Shown here: one piece after another, positions 44,701 to 54,800 of the stretch
Position numbering within the stretch: position 1 is the stretch's first letter
Layout of the letters: every line of letters starts with the position of its first letter
NCBI GenBank assembly: GCA_016865015.1
Contig: CP018226.1
Location: 2,945,001-3,009,000 of the forward strand
Source: Rhizobiales bacterium IMCC20636
GTDB lineage: Bacteria > Pseudomonadota > Alphaproteobacteria > Rhizobiales > GCA-2746425
Length of the DNA stretch: 64,000 bases
Reading direction: 5' to 3'
Translations under genes and position numbers: made by a program
The notes under the pieces: model-generated
Databases searched by the model: none
Seen by the model: the letters and a program-made list of their open reading frames with translations, nothing else
What the model was told of the DNA's origin: nothing

Positions 44701-45237
44701 TTCGTGACGGCGTGAATAAAGCCCCGAAATGCCGGCCGCCTCTTCCAGAATCGCGCGCCGGGCGGTTGGCTTTGCGCTGATCAACTCGCCAATTTGCCCT
44801 TGCCTGACCAGAGCTGGAGAACGTGAACCGGTCGAGGCATCAGCAAACAGCAATTGCACATCCCGGGCACGAACGTCCTTGCCATTGATCTTGTAAGCCG
44901 AGCCTGCCTCGCGCTCTATACGGCGCGTTACCTCCAGAACATCTGCATCGTTGAAAGCTGCCGGAGCCGTGCGATCGGCATTGTCCACAAACAGCGTTAC
45001 TTCTGCGGTGTTGCGGGATGGCCGGTTGAGCGAGCCGGAAAATATGACATCATCCATTCCGGACGCGCGCATATTCTTGTACGAGCTTTCGCCCATGACC
45101 CAGCGCAAGGCCTCGACCAGGTTGGATTTGCCGCACCCGTTCGGGCCAACAATTCCGGTCTGGCCTTCCTTGATAAAAAATTCGATGGGATCGACGAAGG
45201 ATTTGAAGCCCAGAATTCTGAGCTTGGTGAACATCAT
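41770..45237 (-). CDS. smc: Chromosome segregation protein SMC
   Basis: A 1155-residue condensin ATPase that organises and separates chromosomes. The N-terminal head has Walker A GIVGPNGCGKSNLVEALRWV. Two long coiled coils (about residues 170-490 and 640-990) flank a hinge (about 500-630, with FVMASEAPSAAALRL near its end). The C-terminal head carries the ABC signature LLSGGEQALTAMSLIFA and Walker B CVLDEVDAPLDDANV. The length is the family norm. The gene lies downstream of the DsbA-like gene, in the order DUF721, dsbA, smc on the minus strand. Confidence 0.97.
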   Translation of the reverse strand: MMFTKLRILGFKSFVDPIEFFIKEGQTGIVGPNGCGKSNLVEALRWVMGESSYKNMRASGMDDVIFSGSLNRPSRNTAEVTLFVDNADRTAPAAFNDADVLEVTRRIEREAGSAYKINGKDVRARDVQLLFADASTGSRSPALVRQGQIGELISAKPTARRAILEEAAGISGLYSRRHEAELRLRAAETNLDRLEDVLTQIQTQLDGLKRQSRQASRYKNISGDIRKAEATLFYLQWLEAKKNLETTSEAFKTVTLDMANRTQAQAAAARNEAVLREQLPKLLEAEAKAGAALQTLNVARNALEAEEVRSKNRQTELAARIEQLKHDLGREQQLTKDNDDNLVKLSEEETALQEATDQQSSQVETLKTDLEARDAALLVLEHELAELNRLQAAVLAERNQLQRVVSEGERSVSQHKAQKHSVAKELEQINTQLASDTVLTDLQNQVADRLQDVGDMEAALEKAEATLRNLRQQDTETRKPLRQAEQDLRALQTEAKTLARILQVDDSDLWPPLVDALTVEPGLETALGAALGDDINVPIDAHAPTHWRALDDSDALASVANLPDGTTPLLEYIKAPKLLSRRLSQIGLVSKDQGPNLQKQLKPGQRLVSREGDMWRWDGFVMASEAPSAAALRLENKNRLADLEADAEDAERTVQRLNSDWQDVVAQLRHAEETEQSLRQKLRQVRQSQSQAQEELIKAQQQRSRITNRKAALEEAEKRLETTISEAQLQVDEANQQLKAQSDHATQDEPIGVLRVKIAEARGTAAEARAALQGQEREAALRAQRLQAIANERANWQRRVSDAQTQIASLQTRLDEHIREKSVLDEAPDTFLHRRQSLLSQIEKAEIERAKSADARAVGDNELREADRIAKDALAALSQARESQVRAEERSESAKQRLADIVERIDNVIECKPSELREKTGLAVDAILPDPDSIDKRLDRLKTERERLGGVNLRAEEEAGEVGTRLDGLIAERDDLIEAIRRLRLGIQSLNREGRERLLAAFEVVNGHFQHLFSHLFGGGQAELKLTESDDPLEAGLEIIARPPGKKPQTMTLLSGGEQALTAMSLIFAVFLTNPAPICVLDEVDAPLDDANVDRFCSLVDEMSRQTNTRFVIVTHNPITMARMDRLFGITMAERGVSQLVSVDLQTAEEYLEAS

Positions 45238-45366
45238 ATCGCGGCACCCGCACAGGCAGGAACGAGACCGTTCACAAAATTTTCAAAAACAGGGCAGTCT
45301 GAATTGAAGCGGGCAGAATTTGGACGCGCGAAGCCCTGCCCCGCGCGCACCAAGCGTGGACTTGTG

Positions 45367-46011
45367 TTAGAGCAATGGCTCGATAACTGCGTCCATTTGT
45401 TCAATCGTCAGAGCCCCTGCCTGCCGGGTGCCGTTGATGAAGAAGGTTGGCGTAGACGAAACCTGGAATTCTTCAGCTGCCCGTTTTCTTACCCAGTTTA
45501 CACCGTCAAGAACCTCCTGATTAGTCAAGCATTCCTTGAAGGTCTCCTGTGTAAAACCTAGCTGAAGCGCCATTTTTTGCAACTCGGCGACAACATTCTC
45601 TGCACCGGCCCACTCGCGCTGGCGTTCAAAAAATGCATCGACTACTTCGAAATAGGTTTCTTCAGGCGCGCAACGGGCCAGCATGGCAACCGCCATCGCG
45701 ACGGGATCTAGCGGGAATTCGCGGAACACAAACAGCACCTGCCCGCTATCCACATATTTTTCCTTGAAGGGCTTATAGGTGTTGTTATGGAAGTTGGCGC
45801 AATGACCACATGTCATGCTGGCATATTCAACGACCGTCACGGCGGCATTCGCGTCGCCCAGGGTTTTTTCGCCCATAGGACCCGCGACCATCAGTTCGTC
45901 CAGATCAACGGTTGATGACTGAGCGAAGGCGGCACTGCCAAGCACAGGGATCAGTCCGCCTGCGGCCAACAAACCGGCACTGTGTTTCAACATAAGTCTG
46001 CGGGAAATCAT
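45367..46011 (-). CDS. DsbA-family thiol:disulfide oxidoreductase
   Basis: A 214-residue exported protein with a DsbA-like thioredoxin fold. The start is the ATG at 46011, chosen because GAAGGAG lies 8-14 bases upstream; an ATG 41 codons earlier lacks this. The N-terminus MISRRLMLKHSAGLLAAGG has a twin-arginine and a hydrophobic core ending AFA, so Tat or Sec export is likely. The active site is C68-G-H-C71 in ASMTCGHCANFH, and the cis-proline region is SSTPTFFINGTRQAG. It resembles the DsbA-like proteins next to smc in many Rhizobiales. Confidence 0.9.
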   Translation of the reverse strand: MISRRLMLKHSAGLLAAGGLIPVLGSAAFAQSSTVDLDELMVAGPMGEKTLGDANAAVTVVEYASMTCGHCANFHNNTYKPFKEKYVDSGQVLFVFREFPLDPVAMAVAMLARCAPEETYFEVVDAFFERQREWAGAENVVAELQKMALQLGFTQETFKECLTNQEVLDGVNWVRKRAAEEFQVSSTPTFFINGTRQAGALTIEQMDAVIEPLL

Positions 46012-46336
46012 AAAGGTCGTCTCCTTCGAGCGAAAATTGGCGACAAATAAAGCCGGGGTCCTATCGTTTCGTGGCACAAGCGGCAAAAGAAAGGCAAATG
46101 AAATTTTTGTTATGAAATCAATGTCTGCGGACAAAGGCTTGGCGTCAGTGAAAGATTGAGTTGTTAAGCCCGCCTTTGACGGGAGTCAGCAGCGAAGGCT
46201 CACAATTCTTGCTGATTTTCGCCCCGAGAAGGCCATTTCAACCTGCACGCATACGGTGTGTGAAATCGAAACACCAGCTTGCTGGCTATTGGATCGCTGA
46301 TTACAACACTCGGATCAACCGGGGCAGCACGTCCTG
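46012..46336. other. Intergenic region between DUF721 gene and dsbA-like gene
   Basis: About 325 bases on the leading side of the DsbA-like gene. It contains that gene's ribosome-binding site and presumably its promoter. No other feature is visible; the open frame into it from the DsbA-like gene is not thought to be translated. Confidence 0.5.
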
Positions 46337-46870
46337 CTATCCGGCCTTTTTGCCTCCCAGAATGGCTGCGCCAAGGCGTTTCAGAGACAATTGGAGATCT
46401 GTTTCAGAAATATCTGTCAACCGCGCATCCAGCTCAGCACTTTCTGTGTCGCTCAGCGGCCGGAGTTGCGGTCTCTGTTCACTTTCTGGCCGGCTGATCT
46501 TGCCCTGAACGATTCGCACACGACCGATGGCCTGATACCCGAGAAACTGGTTGATGCGTTCCAGAACCTGAGGCAATTCATGCTGAAAAAACAGGGCATG
46601 GGACGGCAGCACCCGCACTGTCAGGGTTGCCGTGGTGGCATCAGCCCCGCGCTGATCATAACGTTTTGGCCAGTGAATTGATTCTGGAAAGGTGGCTTCC
46701 TCATAATCCGGTCCGACAATGTCTGGCCACCAGGACAACAGTGACGCGGAGCCGAAGCCCCGTCTGGCGCAGATCGGATCAAGCGTTGCACCTATCAAAT
46801 CGGCAAGCGGACGCACGCCCCTGCGGTGCTTCTTTTTTCTCGATTTTCCAGTGTCGTTGACCATGGGCAT
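46337..46870 (-). CDS. DUF721 (DciA-like) protein
   Basis: A 177-residue protein of the DUF721 family, which includes DciA, a loader of the replicative helicase in bacteria lacking DnaC. A basic N-terminus (GKSRKKKHRRGVRPLADLI) precedes the core LLSWWPDIVGPDYEEATFPE and the KH-like LTVRVLPSHALFFQHELPQVLERIN. It is divergent from mutY with 53 bases between them, the usual Rhizobiales pairing. The assignment to the family is good; the helicase-loading role is inferred. Confidence 0.85.
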   Translation of the reverse strand: MPMVNDTGKSRKKKHRRGVRPLADLIGATLDPICARRGFGSASLLSWWPDIVGPDYEEATFPESIHWPKRYDQRGADATTATLTVRVLPSHALFFQHELPQVLERINQFLGYQAIGRVRIVQGKISRPESEQRPQLRPLSDTESAELDARLTDISETDLQLSLKRLGAAILGGKKAG

Positions 46871-46923
46871 AGGATCAACGATATCTGCTTCAACTGCAAT
46901 ATGTTCTCATACGGAATTCGAAT

Positions 46924-48006
46924 TTGACCCAAACTCTGTCCCGATCAACTGCCCCGTTGTTGCTGGCATGGTATGATCGCCATGCGCGGGACCTGCCATG
47001 GCGGGTTCGGCCGGTTGATGGATTGCAGATGCAAGCAGACGCTTATCGGGTCTGGCTCTCTGAAATCATGCTGCAGCAAACCACCGTGGCCGCTGTAAAA
47101 CCCTATTACGAAAAATTCCTGACGCTTTGGCCAGGTGTTGCCGACCTTGCTTCGGCTGAGGACGAGGCTGTGATGGTGGCATGGGCCGGGCTGGGTTATT
47201 ATTCGCGTGCCCGCAATCTGTTGAAATGCGCGCGTGCTGTCGTCGGTGAGTTCGGAGGGCAATTCCCGGATACAGCTTCGCAGTTGCAAAAGCTGCCCGG
47301 CATTGGCCCCTATACGGCAGCCGCAGTTGCCGCGATTGCGTTTCGCGATCCGGTTGCTGTTGTAGATGGCAATGTGGAACGGGTTGTCACGCGGCTTCTG
47401 GCCATAGAAACACCCCTTCCCCAGGCAAAGGAACTGGTGCGAGGCGCTTTGCAGCCGCTTTTTCCAACAGGCCGCCCGGGCGATCTTGCACAAGCCTTCA
47501 TGGATCTTGGCGCAACGCTCTGCTCTCCCAAGCGCCCCACCTGCAGCCTGTGTCCATTGCATGAGCATTGTCAGGCGTATGCAGACGGCCAACAGGAGCG
47601 TTTTCCTGTGAAGCTGCCAAAACTTAAAAAACCAACACGCAAGGGCGCAGCCTTTGTCCTGATCCGGGATGATCAGCAGATCTGGTTGCAAAAACGCGGC
47701 CCCAGTGGCCTGCTGGCTGACATGACGCAAGTCCCGACAACAAACTGGTCGTCCCGCGAAGATGGAGAGACTTCGGTCGATGCCTCACCGTGCAAGGCAG
47801 ATTGGCAAAATGCCGGAGAAGTTCGACACACATTCACGCATTTTCATCTGGAATTGTCCGTCTACAGTGCCAGGCTCAGTTCAGGCCGCAAGACGACACC
47901 AGCGTCAAGCGAAACGCTTGCGATGGGCTGGTGGAGCGATCTGGACGCACTCAATGATGAAGCCCTGCCCAATTTGATGCGCAAGGTCATTGCCTGTGCG
48001 CTTTAG
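46924..48006 (+). CDS. mutY: A/G-specific adenine DNA glycosylase
   Basis: A 360-residue enzyme removing adenine opposite 8-oxoguanine. SEIMLQQTTVAAVKPYYEKF has the catalytic glutamate, LQKLPGIGPYTAAAVAAIAF is the helix-hairpin-helix, and VVDGNVERVVTRLL carries the catalytic aspartate. The 4Fe-4S ligands are in CSPKRPTCSLCPLHEHC. The C-terminal NUDIX-like domain recognises the 8-oxoG (last 120 residues). The start is a TTG at 46924, since no ATG precedes the conserved LLAWYDRHARDLPWR; it is 53 bases from the divergent DUF721 gene. Confidence 0.95.
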   Translation: MTQTLSRSTAPLLLAWYDRHARDLPWRVRPVDGLQMQADAYRVWLSEIMLQQTTVAAVKPYYEKFLTLWPGVADLASAEDEAVMVAWAGLGYYSRARNLLKCARAVVGEFGGQFPDTASQLQKLPGIGPYTAAAVAAIAFRDPVAVVDGNVERVVTRLLAIETPLPQAKELVRGALQPLFPTGRPGDLAQAFMDLGATLCSPKRPTCSLCPLHEHCQAYADGQQERFPVKLPKLKKPTRKGAAFVLIRDDQQIWLQKRGPSGLLADMTQVPTTNWSSREDGETSVDASPCKADWQNAGEVRHTFTHFHLELSVYSARLSSGRKTTPASSETLAMGWWSDLDALNDEALPNLMRKVIACAL

Positions 48007-48092
48007 CGAGCGCTGATTGCAAGGCAAATTTTCCGCTGTTCACACTGCATTGAGTGCTGGAATTTGACGCTGAGCCTGTGTTACAGCGTATT

Positions 48093-49340
48093 ATGTTTGG
48101 ACAAATAATCCCCATTTCAGCATTGATACTTGGCAGCGCTTTTCTGATGATAGCGGGCGGTATCAATGGCTTGATTCTTCCGCTGCGCGGCTCCATTGAG
48201 GGGTTTTCCGCGTTTTCACTGGGTATGCTGGGAACGGGCTGGGCCATTGGCTATGTTCTTGGGTGCATTCTTGTTCCAAATGTCGTGGCACGGGTCGGAC
48301 ATGTGCGATCGTTCAGTGTCATGGCTGCCATTGCCGTTATTTCAGTGCTGTTGTCCCTGCTGATCATCCATCCTGCGGCATGGATTCCGCTTCGCGCGCT
48401 GGCAGGTTTCAGCTTCGCTGGCGGTGCCATGATCGTAGAAAGCTGGATCAGCGAGCGCACTGATCCTTCCTATCGTGGCCGAGTTTTTGCGACCTATACG
48501 ATGGTCAATCTGGCGGCGACCACAATTGGGCAATTGTTGCTGATAATGGGTGACGCCAGTGGCTATCTGTTCTTTATCCTGGCTGCCGTGTTTTACGCCT
48601 GTTCGCTGTTTCCCACGGCTCTGTCCACGACGACCGCTCCGCTGCCGCTGGTGCAGCCGAAATTGGATCTAAAAATCCTGTGGCGAAATTCGCCGATTGC
48701 GGTTGTCGCAGTATTTCTCGTCGGCGTTTCGAACAGTTCATTCGGCACGCTGGCTGCGGTTTACGGACAGCAAATCGGCCTGGATGTCGCTTCCATCGCA
48801 TTTCTGGTCAGCATCACAATCCTCACGGGTGCCCTGTTTCAGCTCCCTGTCGGCTGGCTTTCAGACCGAACAGACAGACGCGCCGTCCTGATCGGATTGG
48901 CCCTGATCGCAGGTCTGACAGATCTCTTCTTCATGATCATGCAACCGCGTGATGTCACTGTGGTGCTCATCGTTGCTGCCATATTCGGAGCGATGATCTA
49001 TGCCATGTATCCGGTCATTGTTGCGCACGCCAACGATCACGCGGACAAGGATTCATTTCTGACAATCAGTTCGGGATTGCTGCTGGTATTTGGTGCCGGC
49101 AGCATCATCGGGCCGTTGATTGGCGGCGGCATGATGGCCGTACTCGGTCCCGATTTCCTGTTTGGGCCCACATTACTGTCTCACCTTGTCATGGCAGGCT
49201 TTGCGGCCTGGCGGATGACCAAGCGTGCGGCCGTTGAGGATGAGGACAAAGGAGATTTTGTCTCCAGTTCGACAGTCCGCATGAACACGCCAGAGACAGC
49301 CATGCTGGACCCGAGAACAGACGAAGATCAAGCCTCCTGA
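48093..49340 (+). CDS. Major facilitator superfamily transporter, YcaD-like
   Basis: A protein of 415 residues from the ATG at 48093 (a GTG at 48054 would add 13). It has twelve predicted membrane helices and MFS features such as SDRTDRRAVLIGLAL between helices 8 and 9 and RALAGFSFAGGAMIVESWIS in helix 5. It is similar in layout to the YcaD/'UMF' type of small MFS proteins. The substrate is unknown. The C-terminal tail is acidic and soluble. It follows mutY after 86 bases. Confidence 0.82.
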   Translation: MFGQIIPISALILGSAFLMIAGGINGLILPLRGSIEGFSAFSLGMLGTGWAIGYVLGCILVPNVVARVGHVRSFSVMAAIAVISVLLSLLIIHPAAWIPLRALAGFSFAGGAMIVESWISERTDPSYRGRVFATYTMVNLAATTIGQLLLIMGDASGYLFFILAAVFYACSLFPTALSTTTAPLPLVQPKLDLKILWRNSPIAVVAVFLVGVSNSSFGTLAAVYGQQIGLDVASIAFLVSITILTGALFQLPVGWLSDRTDRRAVLIGLALIAGLTDLFFMIMQPRDVTVVLIVAAIFGAMIYAMYPVIVAHANDHADKDSFLTISSGLLLVFGAGSIIGPLIGGGMMAVLGPDFLFGPTLLSHLVMAGFAAWRMTKRAAVEDEDKGDFVSSSTVRMNTPETAMLDPRTDEDQAS

Positions 49341-49529
49341 CCGGGGGTGGTCGGCCTCACTGTCGACCGTTTTTCTGGCTGGTATTGCCGCGGCTCTGGT
49401 GTCTTTGATTTTGTGCGGATTTGCCCTGACACACCCTGCGAGGGCCATTAATCCCGATTATCTGCACGCAGAATTAAATTAACTTCAAAAGTATAGATTT
49501 TTTAAAAGACAAATAAAAATATTGTATTT

Positions 49530-50567
<1,038 letters not shown>

Positions 50568-50642
50568 TTATGGCTGTTTCCATGAATGTCATTTGATTCC
50601 AAAAGCCTGCCCGGTCAATCCTGCATCATTTCCGATGCTTGC

Positions 50643-50963
50643 TCAGCCCTGTCGTTCCGGAACAGTGACCGCAAGTCCATCCAACTCAGAGGTGATTCTG
50701 ATCTGGCAGGACAAACGGCTGGTCGGGCGCACATCATAGGCAAAATCCAGCATGTCCTCTTCCATGGGCTCAGGATTGCCAACGCGTTCGCTCCATTCCT
50801 CAGCAACGTATACATGGCAGGTTGCACAGGCACAGGCTCCCCCGCATTCCGCTTCAATGCCAGGCACAGCATTCTTGATTGCGGTCTCCATGACCGTTGA
50901 GCCTTCCTCGCCTTCAACGTCGAATGTCTGGTTGTCATGCGTGGTGAATGTGATTTTTGCCAT
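50643..50963 (-). CDS. Adrenodoxin-type 2Fe-2S ferredoxin
   Basis: A 106-residue electron carrier. The cluster ligands follow the adrenodoxin pattern C-x5-C-x2-C...C: C40, C46, C49 and C86, with an extra C44 in GGACACATCHVYV. EEDMLDFAYDVRPTSRLSCQI is the conserved acidic partner-binding and last-ligand region. It could serve Fe-S assembly or a cytochrome P450/oxygenase. The adjacent FNR-like gene suggests an NADPH to FNR to ferredoxin chain. Confidence 0.95.
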   Translation of the reverse strand: MAKITFTTHDNQTFDVEGEEGSTVMETAIKNAVPGIEAECGGACACATCHVYVAEEWSERVGNPEPMEEDMLDFAYDVRPTSRLSCQIRITSELDGLAVTVPERQG

Positions 50964-51822
50964 GTTGCTTCGGTCTCGTTTTCAGGAGGTTGTAATGCGA
51001 GGGGGTGTTTCAGAAAAGATCGTCCCAGTGATGTTTAGTGCTGTATCACGGCGCTTTCAAGTGACCACAGGCATAAAGCCATCAGCGCCGTTGCAACGTT
51101 GGAAACCGCCAGATTCGGGAACAAATCAGGAATCCCAAGAGCCTTTGTTAACCATAATACCATTTTCCACAATTTGCGTTCAGAGTCTAAGGCTGCGGCC
51201 CTCAGAGTCCAGCCGGAGTCAAAAAACACCGAAATCTGCCGGTTGTTTGGAGCTATATTTGAATTTTGCTGAAAATGATCGGGTTCGAATGAGTCTTGGC
51301 GTTAACAAAAGCCGCTAATTGCTTATTTTTTTTGTTGTCTTGGCTTTCCAAAGCGATACGATACGGGAGCGGCAAGAAGACGTGGATTCTCTGAAGCACC
51401 GGATTGTTAAAATTTAAGCAAAATTTAACCAATCCAGCTTCTCGCACCCCGTTAGCGCGGCCCTGTACGGACAAACCCTGATTTCTGCGGGATTGCCCTA
51501 TTGGCGCCAAACTAGCGGGTTATGGAATCCGAAGAGTGCGGTGTTGCTGGTTTTTGTCTTGAGCAGTTTCTTTTCGGGAACTTTCGTTCAAGGCGACTGG
51601 CATATCGGTTTTTTGCATTTCTTCCGCGGGGCAAAAAACGATTTTCAATCGGTGGGCTGGACTGTTGTCCAGGTATTTTGATTGGATTTCGAATTGGGCA
51701 CGTTGGTGCCGGGTAAATTGTACAGGCCAGATGTCAGGCCAGATAGATTGTGCAGTCCTGGCGAATGTCTGAAAAATGCGCCGCTGGCGAAAATGTTATG
51801 AGTACGAACGCGAGGCAAAACG
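50964..51822. promoter_or_regulatory. Long control region upstream of the giant GPR-like gene
   Basis: About 860 bases between divergent genes, AT-rich from about 51250 to 51550. Candidate elements are a TTAACCAT half-site at 51148-51155, a near-perfect 35-base palindrome at 51401-51435, and a CtrA-like box inside it. Weak open frames on both strands lack any family feature. The gene itself begins with ATG at 51823. Confidence 0.5.
51401..51435. promoter_or_regulatory. CtrA-like box within an AT-rich palindrome
   Basis: A 35-base near-palindrome starting GGATTG and ending CCAATCC contains TTAA (51414-51417), seven bases, then TTAAC (51425-51429). This matches the full CtrA recognition pattern TTAA-N7-TTAA of alphaproteobacteria. 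A further TTAA at 51407 lies three bases before. It is about 395 bases upstream of the GPR-like gene and about 440 bases from the start of the divergent ferredoxin gene, so which gene it controls is not settled. Confidence 0.55.
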
Positions 51823-54800
51823 ATGGCTAAGAACTCTCCGAAGTCAAAAGGGTCCAATGATCCGACTGTATCGGCAGTGGAAGAGGCTCTCAAAATAGAT
51901 TTTGGTGCTGAAGACGCAAAGAGTGACGGGCCATCCCGTCGCGGCAGATCCCGTCGTTCGCGACGCGATGAAGAAAAAAACACACCCGAGGCAGAACGAA
52001 ACAAGCCTGGCCGTGCTTCTGGAACTGCTGCAGACGATACGCCGCCACGCCGTGACCGCTCTGCTTCACGTAATCGCGCCCAACGTCCTGCCAATGATGA
52101 CCGCCAGTCCGTTGGCAACATGCTTTACAGCATTAACCGTCGTCCCTCATTGATGCCATTCTGGGGCGCCCTCGCCGCCTCAGCACTCTGGCTTCTGTTT
52201 GGTGGCATTGTCGGCAGTGCAGCCTTTGGCAAGGATCTGGCCAATCTCGATGGGCTTGCTGGCCTTGGTGAAGCGCCGCATCTGTTTGCCTATTTTGTCA
52301 GCCTGATTTTGCCCGTTGTATTTTTCTGGGTGTTTGCACTGATGATCTGGCGCTCCCAGGAAATGCGCATCGTTGCCAATGGCATGACCGAAGTTGCGCT
52401 CCGCCTGTCCGAACCGGAAGACATTGCCAAAGATTCTGTTCTCAGCGTTGGCCAGGCCATTCGCCGGGAAGTGGCAGCCATGGGTGACGGTATTGAACGC
52501 GCTCTTGCACGTGCCAGTGAACTGGAAGTGATGGTTCATACTGAAGTGGCAGCGCTGGAGCGCGCCTACTCAACCAATGAAAGCCGAATTCGTTCTGTTG
52601 TCGATGAGCTTGTCTCACAACGAGAAGCAATCGTTCATAATTCCGAACGGTTGCGGACTGCCATTGGCGGTGCGCGCGAAACGCTTTCCGAAGAACTTGC
52701 CAAAACCAGTGATGCAATTGCTGACCGGGTGTCTGAATCCGGACAACGCGTGATCGCGTCCCTTGGCCAAAAAGGTGAGCAGATCACCATCGCTCTTGGA
52801 ACAGCTGGCGAAACAATGATTTCCACATTGTCCATTCGCGGGCAGGAACTGGTGCAGAACCTGTCCAACACGGGCCAGGAAGTAACTGCTTCATTGCAGG
52901 AAACCGGTTTGCAGGTTTCTGACACCATATTGAAATCCAAAGACAATCTGACAGCAACACTGATGGAGCGCTCGCAGGAAGTCAGCGGCTCTCTGGATCT
53001 GGCTGTGGAAAACGTTGTTACTCAATTCTCCAATCAGGGTAGCAAAATTGCCGAGCGGATTGACGCAACCGGCAAATCTGCCGGCGATCAGATTTTCGCC
53101 CGTGGAACGCATCTTGCCGACCGTCTTGAAACCGCAAGCACACGCCTGTCGAAAGCTATTGAAGGACATGGCGAGGAAGTTACCGATCGCCTCGCCTCAA
53201 CAAGCGAGCAGGTCGCCGCCGCATTGGATGGCAAGACAGCTGAATTCAAAAGCACGCTGGATCTTGGAGCACAGACAGTGCGCGACGCGCTGAATGTCAA
53301 CGGCACTCAATTGGCCACACAAATTGCCACAGTCGGTACGGAAGTTGCCAAGGCCATTTCCACACGCGGCAAGCATTTGATGAGCGAAGTGCTCAACCTC
53401 AATGACCAGATCAACATCACCCTGAATGACAAGGGCAAGGAGCTCAGTGAAGCTCTGGATGGCCGGTTGAAGGCTCTGGACACGACCATCAATGAAAACG
53501 GCTCCGCGCTGACATCTGCACTTGGCAGCCGGTCAAGCGAGATCGAACAGCTCTTCACATCCCGCATCGCGGATCTGGATGGCTCCATTTCCAAACATAG
53601 TGCTGCCATGCAGTCCACCATGGCCGACCATCTTGATAATTTCACCACGTCTGTGAGTGCCGCGACCGAAAAGGTTGGCGATACGCTTGCTGAACGCACA
53701 GGTGTTCTGGAAGAAGTCCTGTCAGGTCGCCTCAATACGTTTGAAGACAGCGTCGGGGTTCGCCTCGACAGCGCTGCAAGCACTATTGGCAGCAAAGCCG
53801 ATGCGCTTGCCGAGATACTTGAGCAACGCTCCAACATGGTCAGCGAAGCACTTGATATTCGCACCGCTGAGATGAATGAGGCGCTGATCGAGCGCACTCG
53901 TGAAATCGCACGTGCATTCGGTGAAGGCCAGAACGACATCACCATGACGCTCGAAGGCCGCTTCCAGGAAGTCAACGAAGCGCTTTCCAACAAGACCCGC
54001 GAAATGTCGGAAGTCGTGTCCGAGCGGATTCAGGAAATCAACATGGCGCTTGGTACCAAAGTGTTTGAGGTTGCTGAAAACCTTGAAGATCGCGCAACCA
54101 TCCTGCAACAGTCCCTTTCGGCCAGCATGGAGGCCATCGGCACCGAGCTCTACGAACAGGGTGAGAAAGCCAATTCCAATTTTGTCGTTAATGTTGAAAA
54201 CGCGAACAACATGTTCCGCTCGACGATAACCGATGCAAGCGAAAGCCTGCTCAATAATCTGGAACGTGCATCAAGTGGTATTGCCGGCCTGACCGAGGAA
54301 CTGGACGAAAAACTGGTCAGCCGCATTGCAATTGCAACCGAGAACCTCTCCGGCTCTACTCTGCAATTGAATGAAACGCTGGGAGCACGAACTGCTGAAC
54401 TGACCGAAATTCTGGACAATAGCGGTGGATCACTGATCTCCGCCTTGCACGAAAAAGGTCTCGACCTGTCCTCACAGCTGCGCACTGCCGGTTCGACCAT
54501 TGTCGATACGTTCTCGCAGCAGGGTGAAGATATTGCGGCGGCCATTGCCGCTTCCAGCGAAAACGCCCGTGCCCGTCTTCTCGATGGCAATCAGGAACTT
54601 CTGGCCAATATCGAAGAACAGGGTGCAGCCGTTGTCCAAAGATTGGCCGAAAGCGGAAATTCGATCCTGCTGCTCAGCGAACAGGCAACAGAGCGCCTGG
54701 CCAATGTAAACACGGACTTTGTAACGACACTCCAGACCCTGAGCGATCAGGCTATCGAGAAACTGAACGAAAGCAGCTACGCCGCTGTCGAGCAGACTGA

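Noticed and set aside
51270-51300. GGTTCGAAT resembling a tRNA T-loop
   Set aside because: No acceptor, anticodon or D-arm pairing can be built around it.
50752-51318. 188-residue plus-strand frame overlapping the ferredoxin gene
   Set aside because: Its first third is antisense to the ferredoxin gene, and the remainder is AT-rich intergenic sequence without motifs.
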